IMG/VR virus record: IMGVR_UViG_3300027747_004722
Span: 1-64,000 of that record
DNA: 64,000 bases
Reading direction: 5' to 3' (one strand)
Origin: a virus
Below, one piece after another: positions 8,564 through 15,519 of this stretch (the stretch's first letter is position 1; the number at the start of each line of letters is the position of its first letter). Position numbers and translations under genes: made by a program. Below the pieces are notes generated by a model. That model did not search any database. It was not told the DNA's origin and saw nothing but the letters and a program-made list of their open reading frames with translations.

Positions 8564-9124
8564 TCAGTCCTTGCCGCCGAGGTAGTCGTACTCGGAAAGC
8601 GAGACCATTCCCGTCCTGATGCTCTTCTCCCTCGTGATCTTCTTCCCGAGCGACTTCTGCGCGTTCCAGGTGATCGCCTTGCAATAGGTGATGAACTTGG
8701 CGTCCATGCGGAGGGCGGCGCGCCTGTCCGGCCTCTGCTTGTTGGGAACCAGCGACCTCACCAACTTCTCGAGCATCTTCTCCTGGTGCGGGCCGAACTT
8801 CTGCTTGTTGGCCCCGTGCCGGGTCTTGTTCTTCCACAGCCCCGCGAGCTGTTTCACGACGGACTTGATCACCTCGTCCTTGGCGCTCTTCTTGCAGAGC
8901 TCGAGGCAGTCCTCTATGTAGCACTGGCGCTTGTAGTACGACGCCGCGCGCAGCAGGGCTATCCGCATGTCCTGGGCTATGTCCTCCTGGCTGTCGGTGT
9001 GGTTGTTCCTCGTGTTCTTCTTGATTAGCTGCCACGCCTGGTACTCGCACAGCTCGCCGAACTTGTCGTTGAGGATGGCGTACTCCTCCTCCGTGACCGG
9101 GAACGAATCGTGTATGTGTTTCAT
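8564..9124 (-). CDS. Possible sigma-factor-like protein
   Basis: 186 residues, basic and helical. Residues 25-75 (AWQLIKKNTRN... QEDIAQDMRIALLRAASYYK) look like sigma region 2, with the DxxQxxxxxLLRA pattern for core-polymerase binding. No clear region 4 is visible, as in T4 gp55. It overlaps the DNA polymerase stop as ATGA, so it is translated with a replication gene. It might be an early or middle sigma factor, separate from the gp55-like protein at 49337-49873. Evidence is one motif by eye. Confidence 0.35.
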   Translation of the reverse strand: MKHIHDSFPVTEEEYAILNDKFGELCEYQAWQLIKKNTRNNHTDSQEDIAQDMRIALLRAASYYKRQCYIEDCLELCKKSAKDEVIKSVVKQLAGLWKNKTRHGANKQKFGPHQEKMLEKLVRSLVPNKQRPDRRAALRMDAKFITYCKAITWNAQKSLGKKITREKSIRTGMVSLSEYDYLGGKD

Positions 9125-10425
9125 TCTTCAACTCCTGTTCTAAGTGGTTTCATGTCGTCCAGGCGGGCGCCGTGGACGCACGAGGTCCTCAGCCCGAGGC
9201 CGGGGAACATCGGATCCTCCTCCTCGAGAACCCTCGTGCCGACCTCGAAAACTTCGCCGACCTTGTTCTTGGCGCATACAACGCAGTATCCGTCGTGAAC
9301 GTGGAAGCACGACCTCGCGAGCCCCGACAAGGAGCCGTGGAGGCGTACGAGCTTCCTGAGACATATCATGCTGGCAGGGGACTGCACGGAGAAGTTGCGT
9401 ATCTTGTAGAGCTCTCGCTCCTCGAACCGACGCCGCCTCCCGAAGAAGTCCACGGCCATGTTGTCGCCATCGGGCGACTGGGAGGTTACCCAGTCAAAGG
9501 CGACAGGAAAGGCATCAACCAGCGTATCTATGATTCTGGAAGCAATTTCTTCCTTGATCCCCGTGCGGGACGCCAGCGACCGCGGGCCCTGGCCGAAAAC
9601 CACGGGCAGGAACACGTCCTTGCAGGTCTTCCTGTTGCCCTCCGTCGCCTCGGAGCGGATGACCCGCGACCATATGGCCCTGTACGGGTCGTCCCCCGAC
9701 TCCAATATCGACCCCAGGGCGGGGTCGCCGGAGAGCCACTGGAGGACGTTCACCTCCATGTTCCTGTAGTCGAAGTACACGAAAACCTCGTCGTACCCCG
9801 GGGGGCGCAGGTTGGCCTTCTGCTCCGCACCCATGGAATGCGGGTTGTAGTGGCCATCCGTCGGGACGACGGCCTTGAGGCGACCGTTGGCCTGGCCCTC
9901 CACCACGTAGGACGGGTACACGCATCGGCGCTTCGAGTTGTCCACCAGGCAGCAGGTCTCCATGTCGGGGAGGACGGAGGACACCAGCGGGAGGTAGACC
10001 TCCGTGTAGAAGGGCTTGAACGCGCCCCAGCCCGGGTGCCCGACGAGCCTCTTGAGGAGCCTCACGGCCTCGGGGAACGAAGAGGGAACCTCGCAATCCA
10101 CGGACAGGTAGGAGGAGATCACGGAAAGGTCGTAAAGGAAACCGCCCATCTCCATGGCCATCTCGGTGCGGGACTTCAGGAACGAGAAGACATCCTTCGC
10201 CGACCAGGAGATCAGGAACCTGTCGTTGTCCAGAAAGTGCTGTATGGACGCCGCCAGGTACGAGAGGGAAAGGTTGTCGGAGCAGGGGACCACCGCCCTC
10301 CCGCCTCCGAAATGGAAACGGAGCTCGGAGTCGGAGGCCCTCCCGGGATCGAACATGTAGAAATATATGTCATGTCCCCTGAGGCGGGACATCACGTCAG
10401 CCACTTCTGCCATCGCCACGATCAT
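9121..10425 (-). CDS. Family A DNA polymerase
   Basis: 434 residues. Motif A is VYFDYRNMEVNVLQWLSGDP (Asp219). Motif B, compared with the E. coli Pol I O-helix, gives Arg265=R754, Lys269=K758, Leu273=F762, Phe277=Y766. Motif C is FHVHDGYCV, with Gly where Pol I has Glu883. Residues 20-110 look like a 3'-5' exonuclease fold (LISWSAKDVFSFL then YDLSVISSYL), but the DxE of ExoI is not evident, so proofreading may be lost. T4 relatives normally carry a family B gp43, so this is unusual. Start is ATG at 10425; ATG 10413 is possible. Confidence 0.85.
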   Translation of the reverse strand: MIVAMAEVADVMSRLRGHDIYFYMFDPGRASDSELRFHFGGGRAVVPCSDNLSLSYLAASIQHFLDNDRFLISWSAKDVFSFLKSRTEMAMEMGGFLYDLSVISSYLSVDCEVPSSFPEAVRLLKRLVGHPGWGAFKPFYTEVYLPLVSSVLPDMETCCLVDNSKRRCVYPSYVVEGQANGRLKAVVPTDGHYNPHSMGAEQKANLRPPGYDEVFVYFDYRNMEVNVLQWLSGDPALGSILESGDDPYRAIWSRVIRSEATEGNRKTCKDVFLPVVFGQGPRSLASRTGIKEEIASRIIDTLVDAFPVAFDWVTSQSPDGDNMAVDFFGRRRRFEERELYKIRNFSVQSPASMICLRKLVRLHGSLSGLARSCFHVHDGYCVVCAKNKVGEVFEVGTRVLEEEDPMFPGLGLRTSCVHGARLDDMKPLRTGVEE

Positions 10426-10609
10426 AACCGGCGCGTGGCGATATTGAAATGCGTCCGGCCTTGGTGTTCTTGTGGAGCGAGTAGAGGAGACTCCTGTTGA
10501 TCTCTCCAAGTTCCTTGCCGTAGAAGAGACTCACGGCCTCCCGATACTCCATGCCCTTCCTCTCCGCGAGCCTTCTGATGTGCCTTCTTGTTTTTTTCTT
10601 GCTGCTCAT
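10397..10609 (-). CDS. Small basic protein, unknown
   Basis: 70 residues beginning MSSKKKTRRHIRRLAERKG; strongly basic in the first half, Arg/Gly-rich at the end. It overlaps the start of the polymerase gene by about 29 bases and is the first gene of that leftward group. It could bind nucleic acid. No family recognised. Confidence 0.5.
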   Translation of the reverse strand: MSSKKKTRRHIRRLAERKGMEYREAVSLFYGKELGEINRSLLYSLHKNTKAGRISISPRAGYDRGDGRSG

Positions 10610-11131
10610 TAGAAAATACTTGTGTAAGATTTGACAAACCACCCCTGTTTCACCCTAGAGAAGGGGCCTTCCCTCTGGGTACCCACTTAAAGAAACATAA
10701 TACCTATTGGCTCATGTCTCCCCAGTCTGGTGTACTTTGAGGTACGCCGACATTCCGATTGCCCGAACCCCTCCACCTGTATTATGGCGATCTTTTGATC
10801 TGGTACCCTTTTTCGGACCGTGACCCAGGCCCACGACGCATCGACTAGCGTCGGGTTACACGGCAAAGCACGGATCTCTCCGCGCCAAAAGACCTTTCTA
10901 CAGGCGACTCAGCCTCCTCCGTCATTGGCTATGCGAGTTTCAACGCAAAGGCTTAGGGACCGGGGAAGTATGATCCCCGTGGCTCCGCGATCTCTCGAAC
11001 GCGGACTCGAAAATGTTCTCCATTCGAATCTAGTTCAGGTTGAAGTTTTTTGCTTTTCGTTATAGGTTATTGCAGGTTTTCCGCAGACGCAAAACATAAC
11101 TAGATTCATCCGGAGGGGCAATACCGAAATC
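10610..11131. other. Hairpin-rich intergenic region, possible ncRNA
   Basis: No convincing gene lies in these 522 bases between divergent transcription units. Several stems are visible: CCCtAGAGaAGG paired with CCTTCCCTCTGGG (about 10654-10680), GATC-TTTT-GATC (about 10790-10800), CGACGC/GCGTCG around 10834-10853, CGGGGA/TCCCCG (about 10961-10979) and TCCGCG/CGCGGA (about 10983-11004). A T6 run follows at about 11046. TTGACA occurs near 10632. This could be a plus-strand structured RNA, a replication origin, or both. A plus ORF at 10820-11065 lacks a ribosome site and is not accepted. Confidence 0.4.
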
Positions 11132-11839
11132 ATGAGAGAGCTCGAGCCCATCATCGAATACAGCATGGACGCCAACGAGGCCAAGGCCTACAAGATAGCG
11201 CTCATGTGGCAGGACGAGTGCCGAAGGGAGATACCGAATGAGCCTTACGCGAGACTGAAGGCGGGATCGGACCCGAGGAGGTGCCTGCTCTTCAAGCACT
11301 GCTTCAAGCTGGCGAGGGAGATGAAAGGGATACTGGAGGACTCGGAGATATCCCTGTACATCAGGGCCCAGATACAGATGCTGAAGGCCATCAACGACGG
11401 TCTCGTGCACGCCCTGATAGAACCCCACTGCCTCACGGGCGACAAGGCCTGGAGAAGGTGGAAGCTCTGGAAGCACCGATACGAGAAGATGATATCCCGC
11501 CCGCGTTCGCCTTCGGACGCGTCCATACGCCCGAGCGACAGGAAGGCGAGGTCGGAGATATCCGCCTCGCTGGCATTCCTCGAAGAGGCCGGATGCACGG
11601 ACGCCTCCGCCTTCCGCGACAGGGCCGAGGACGTACGCAGGTGGGTCAAGAGCGGCAGGCTGTCAGGATTCTACGCGACGCTCTCGCCTTGGGTGCGGAA
11701 ATTCGTCGGAGACCCGTCCGAAATGGGCTTCGACCACGGCTACTACAGGGCCGCCGCCACACCGGAGATAGAGAGGTTCTTCAGGGAGTCCTTCCCCCAC
11801 GAGTTCGACCCCGGGAGGGAACCGTGCCTAGAAGCCTAG
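11132..11839 (+). CDS. Unknown protein, first of accessory group
   Basis: 235 residues, basic and helical, without Cys clusters, signal peptide or membrane segments. Trp-Arg-rich patches (AWRRWKLWKHRYEKM near 106-120) suggest a compact helical fold, perhaps RNA- or DNA-binding. The start ATG has a GGAGGGG about 15 bases upstream, further than usual. Its end overlaps the epimerase start by 16 bases. No family recognised. Confidence 0.6.
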   Translation: MRELEPIIEYSMDANEAKAYKIALMWQDECRREIPNEPYARLKAGSDPRRCLLFKHCFKLAREMKGILEDSEISLYIRAQIQMLKAINDGLVHALIEPHCLTGDKAWRRWKLWKHRYEKMISRPRSPSDASIRPSDRKARSEISASLAFLEEAGCTDASAFRDRAEDVRRWVKSGRLSGFYATLSPWVRKFVGDPSEMGFDHGYYRAAATPEIERFFRESFPHEFDPGREPCLEA

Positions 11840-12729
11840 TCACAGGCGGGGCCGGGTTCATAGGCTCCAACCTCGTGGACGCGCTCGTCGGGGTCGGACA
11901 CGACGTGGTCTGCGTCGACAACGAATCCTCCGAGTCCAACGAAAGGTTCCACTGGAACGGGATGGCGGAGAACCACAAGGTGGACATCTGCGACAAGGAC
12001 TCCATGATGAGGCTCATGGCCGGGGCGGACTACGTCTTCCACCTGGCGGCGGCGGCGAGGATAGGGATAACCATGTCCGACCCCGTGGGAACCTTCAGGA
12101 CGAACGCTCTCGGCACCGCCACCGTGCTAGAATGCGCCAGGGCAAACGGCGTCAGGAGGCTGGTTTTCTCGTCCACGAGCTCCGTGTACGGCAGGAACCC
12201 AGTTCCCAACAGGGAATCCCAGAGGCCCGACCCGCTCAACCCCTATTCGGCGTCGAAGGCCGCAGGCGAGATCGCGTGCAGGATGTACTGGGATGCGTTC
12301 GGCCTCCCCACCATCACGCTTCGCTACTTCAACGTCTACGGGCCGAGGGAGCCGCAGAGGGGCATTTACGCCCCGGTCGTGGGGATATTCAGGAGGCAGA
12401 TTGAATCGGGCGACCACCTGACCGTGGTGGGCGACGGGCTCCAGCGCAGGGACTTCACGCACGTGTACGACGTCGCGAGGGCGAACATAATGGCGGCGGA
12501 GGCGGACCTGCCCGAAGGATGCCTGGGCGAGCCCTTCAACATAGGCTCGGGGAAAAACCTCTCGGTGCTGGAGATAGCGGACATGATGTCCGAAAGGCGG
12601 GTCCATGTCCCGGCCCGCAAGGGCGAGATGAGGGAGACCCTGGCGGACAACTCCAGGGCCATGGATTCATTCGGCTGGCGGCCCGCGTTCAGGATCGAGG
12701 ACTACATCCGATCCGCCGTACGCGACTGA
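11824..12729 (+). CDS. NAD-dependent sugar-nucleotide epimerase/dehydratase
   Basis: 301 residues, extended short-chain dehydrogenase. N-terminal Rossmann motif VTGGAGFIGSN at residues 6-16, SSTSSVYG near 120, catalytic YSASK near 142, and the NVYGPRE substrate strand. This is the GalE/RmlB-like group that epimerises or dehydrates UDP- or dTDP-sugars. GTG start at 11824 with GGGAGGG just before it, inside the end of the preceding gene. With the nearby glycosyltransferases it points to phage-directed sugar modification. The exact substrate is not decidable. Confidence 0.85.
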   Translation: MPRSLVTGGAGFIGSNLVDALVGVGHDVVCVDNESSESNERFHWNGMAENHKVDICDKDSMMRLMAGADYVFHLAAAARIGITMSDPVGTFRTNALGTATVLECARANGVRRLVFSSTSSVYGRNPVPNRESQRPDPLNPYSASKAAGEIACRMYWDAFGLPTITLRYFNVYGPREPQRGIYAPVVGIFRRQIESGDHLTVVGDGLQRRDFTHVYDVARANIMAAEADLPEGCLGEPFNIGSGKNLSVLEIADMMSERRVHVPARKGEMRETLADNSRAMDSFGWRPAFRIEDYIRSAVRD

Positions 12730-13494
12730 AGTTTCGATCTCCTCGCCGTTCATGCACGCCCTTATCCACGGCACGAACAGGCTGATCCTGGTGTGGGCGC
12801 ACTCGTCGCCGTAGTCGGAGTTGGACTTGCCGTCCACGGCCGAAACGAACGAGTTGATGCCCGCCAGCTTCTGGTCGATGAACATCCCGCCTCCGCTGTC
12901 GCCCGGGGCTATCACGAACTCCAGCTCCGTCTTCGCGCCGCTGCCGGTCGAGCACACTAGAACGTGCCTCTCGGCGCGGTCCACCTTGTTCGACCCGGCC
13001 CGCTTCCTGCCGTCCGACCTCACCGCGCCGCTTGAGAAAGTGCCGGTCGATCCGTACCCGCATATGCTCGCAACCTTGCCGCTCTCGTCCAAACCCTCGT
13101 ACAGACCGGGGTAGAAGTCCAGCGCCATGTCGTCCTCGGACTCGCACAGAGCTATGTCGTACCTGCCGAGGTTCTCCTCCTTGAACATTCGGTTCACTAT
13201 CACCCTCTTCATCGCGTGTTCGGCCCCCCTGACCCGCACGCGCACCCCCGAAGTCTTGCTGACGACGTGGGCGGCCGTGACCACCCATCTCCTGCCTATC
13301 ACCACCGCGCTGGCGGAGAACTGGTGGGGCTTACCGTCCTGCATGCCGCACTCGCAGTTGCCGTATATCGGGACCACGCACTCGTGGAGCTCGCCGTAGG
13401 CCAGGTACCTCTCGTCGGGAACCGAAGGGTCCGTCGTGCCCGCGAAGCAGAGCGAGGAAAGGGCGACAAACAGAAGAAACGACCTGACGATCAT
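12667..13494 (-). CDS. Secreted trypsin-like serine protease
   Basis: 275 residues. Residues 1-18 are a signal peptide ending SLCFAG. The S1-family triad is complete: His76 in WVVTAAHVV, Asp113 in RYDIALC and Ser200 in APGDSGGG. Cysteines are scattered and could form disulfides. ATG at 13494 with GGGAGGG six bases upstream. It stands alone on the minus strand and its end overlaps the convergent epimerase gene by 63 bases. A secreted protease could process virion proteins in the periplasm, or digest host or competitor surface proteins. Active-site assignment is firm; role is inferred. Confidence 0.85.
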   Translation of the reverse strand: MIVRSFLLFVALSSLCFAGTTDPSVPDERYLAYGELHECVVPIYGNCECGMQDGKPHQFSASAVVIGRRWVVTAAHVVSKTSGVRVRVRGAEHAMKRVIVNRMFKEENLGRYDIALCESEDDMALDFYPGLYEGLDESGKVASICGYGSTGTFSSGAVRSDGRKRAGSNKVDRAERHVLVCSTGSGAKTELEFVIAPGDSGGGMFIDQKLAGINSFVSAVDGKSNSDYGDECAHTRISLFVPWIRACMNGEEIETSVAYGGSDVVLDPERGPPAE

Positions 13495-13593
13495 GATTCC
13501 CTCCCGAAGATGAGTCCTTTGTGCCAACCCCTATCTATGCCGCCGTTGGGACCATTTTTTTCCCGAGGCATCGCGGATCGAGGCGCATAGGCG

Positions 13594-13601
13594 GTAAATA
13601 C
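13594..13601 (+). promoter_or_regulatory. Probable late promoter of glycosyltransferase operon
   Basis: GTAAATAC, a near match to the T4 late box TATAAATA, about 38 bases before the ATG at 13640; the leader then has a strong AGGAGG ribosome site. Confidence 0.4.
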
Positions 13602-13639
13602 ATCGGATTTCGCAAGAGAAAAACAGCGCAGGAGGCGCG

Positions 13640-14317
13640 ATGAGACTAGGGGCATCAGCAAGGAAGGAGAGGGTTATGGTCGTCATGCCGACCTACCACT
13701 CGGCTCTCGAGTGGATAGACAGGGCCGTCACATCCGTGGCGTCGCAGACCTACGAGGACTTCGACTGCATGATCGTGAAGGACGGATGCAGGCACGCCGA
13801 AGGGGTCCGTTCCTGCATGGAATGCGAGATATGCAGGGACACGGTCGCGTTCTGCAGGTCGGTATCGGACCCGAGGTTCAGCTTCCACTCGCTGCCGGTG
13901 AACTGCGGCGCGGCGGGATGGGGGCCGAGGAACTTCGCCATAATGAACTCCAGGCACGACCTGATCTGCTACCTGGACGACGACAACTGGTACGAACCCG
14001 ACCACATAGAGAGGCTCTACGAGGCCATCTCCGAAAGGGAGTCCGACATGGCATACACGGGGACCCGCCTGTGGAGCCACGACATGAGGGCGGTCGGCGA
14101 GCGCGTCCACCCCGACGCCCCGAAGCAGGGCTACGTGGACACGAGCGAGATAATGCACAGGAGGAGCCTCATAGATAGGCACGGTGGTTGGCGGAAGGTT
14201 CCCAAGGGGAACGACTGGGACCTGGTGTCAAGGTGGGACGGCATACGGTGGTCCCACACGAACCGCATCACCCTGAACTTCTATTTGAGGGAAGGATGCG
14301 GAATACACAGGACCTGA
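13640..14317 (+). CDS. GT2-type glycosyltransferase
   Basis: 225 residues, GT-A fold. Residues 13-60 are the nucleotide-binding start (VMVVMPTYHSALEWIDRAV... SVASQTYEDFDCMIVKDG); the metal-binding YLDDDNW is at about residue 111-117. A Cys-rich loop (CMECEIC, about 60-66) is unusual for the family and could bind a metal. It should transfer a sugar from a nucleotide donor. The stop lies 22 bases inside the next gene, an adenylating enzyme, so the two are probably made together. Confidence 0.8.
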   Translation: MRLGASARKERVMVVMPTYHSALEWIDRAVTSVASQTYEDFDCMIVKDGCRHAEGVRSCMECEICRDTVAFCRSVSDPRFSFHSLPVNCGAAGWGPRNFAIMNSRHDLICYLDDDNWYEPDHIERLYEAISERESDMAYTGTRLWSHDMRAVGERVHPDAPKQGYVDTSEIMHRRSLIDRHGGWRKVPKGNDWDLVSRWDGIRWSHTNRITLNFYLREGCGIHRT

Positions 14318-15507
14318 AGGACTTCATGGAGAGGTGGGCCGACGCCTGCCTCCCCAGCAGGGACATGCTCCTGGAATACCTCCCCATATGCGGCGGACTG
14401 CTCTACGAGGACGAGTCCACGGTCAGGGAGGTTTCTTCCCTCCTGCGCAGGAACATGGAGTCGTGGGCCATGTCCAACAGCCCCGCGTACAGGGACATGG
14501 GCGAGGGATTTGTCACGCGCGACGAACTTGTCCACACCTCCATGTGGCATGTCGGATCGGCACTGGGCGAATCCGCCAGGATGGCCACCAGCGGCAGCAC
14601 TACGGGGCGACCCTTCGGCTACCTGCGGTGGGACCCATCGCTTCGCGCGATCGAGGCCGACAACCACTACGACCTCGTCATGGACGAGTTCGGCATGCCG
14701 GAGACGCCCCACGTACTGAACATGTTCAACAGCGTCATGTACGAGCCGTCGCTCGACGTGACGGTGCGTACGGACTCCGAAAACTTCATGGACCACCACG
14801 GCCTGAAGAGGAGGGCCGTCGTCCACTACGTCAACTTCAAGGCCATGGAGAGGGACAGGAACTCCTACATGAGGCACATACTAGGGTACCTGGGGAGGCG
14901 GAGGGTGGACGTCATATTCGCCCCGGGGTCTACCATAAACGCCCTCTGCGATATCATGAGGAAGCACAAGAGAAGGGACAGGCTCTGCTCCCTAGTCAGC
15001 AACACCAACGAGAGGCTGCTGCCGTCCGACAGGGAGTTCCTCCTGGAAGGCAGGGCGGACTATGTCTGCGACCACATGCGGTCGTGGGACGGCGGGGCCA
15101 CCTTCTTCACCTGCCGCCACGGAACCTACCACCTGATGGACAACATCTCCTGGGCGGAGGAGATGGAGGGCAGGCTGGTGTGCACGGACTACTTCAACAT
15201 CGCCAGCCCCTTCGTCAGGTACTGGAACGGAGACTACTGCCGCATAGCCCCGGAATACGTCAGGTGCGAGTGCGGAAGGCTCTTCCGACCCTTCGAATTC
15301 ATGGAAAGCAGGCCTTTCTCGCTCAAGGGGCTGTGCATCTTGGACATCAGGAAAAAGATCGAATCGCTGTCCCTTTGCGGCATCAAACGGGTGCTCTGCG
15401 GCCTAAATACGATAGACGTCGTGTCTTCGGAAGAAATTTCCGACGAAAACATGAGGGCCATCGAGGCTGTCGCCGGGAATTTCAAGTTCCGATTCTTGGT
15501 CGAATAG
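14296..15507 (+). CDS. CapK/PaaK-like adenylate-forming enzyme
   Basis: 403 residues. The AMP-binding P-loop SGSTTGRP is at residues 99-106, the key motif of phenylacetate-CoA-ligase/CapK-type enzymes. The C-terminal half has ECGRLFRPFEFMESR, matching the ECGR...GR region where the small domain begins. These enzymes activate a carboxylic acid as an acyl-adenylate, then transfer it to a thiol or amine; CapK relatives sit in capsule loci. The start inside the glycosyltransferase suggests they act on one product, for example acyl decoration of a sugar. The acid cannot be deduced. Confidence 0.75.
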   Translation: MRNTQDLKDFMERWADACLPSRDMLLEYLPICGGLLYEDESTVREVSSLLRRNMESWAMSNSPAYRDMGEGFVTRDELVHTSMWHVGSALGESARMATSGSTTGRPFGYLRWDPSLRAIEADNHYDLVMDEFGMPETPHVLNMFNSVMYEPSLDVTVRTDSENFMDHHGLKRRAVVHYVNFKAMERDRNSYMRHILGYLGRRRVDVIFAPGSTINALCDIMRKHKRRDRLCSLVSNTNERLLPSDREFLLEGRADYVCDHMRSWDGGATFFTCRHGTYHLMDNISWAEEMEGRLVCTDYFNIASPFVRYWNGDYCRIAPEYVRCECGRLFRPFEFMESRPFSLKGLCILDIRKKIESLSLCGIKRVLCGLNTIDVVSSEEISDENMRAIEAVAGNFKFRFLVE

Positions 15508-15519
15508 CCTTCGACCAAT

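Noticed and set aside
10961-11034. Possible tRNA (hairpins plus a TTCGAATC string)
   Set aside because: The TTCGAATC is not flanked by a pairing five-base stem and no acceptor stem or D-arm could be fitted on either strand.
10820-11065. 81-residue plus-strand ORF in the hairpin-rich region
   Set aside because: GTG start without ribosome site, no protein-like hydrophobic pattern, and it runs through several stems.
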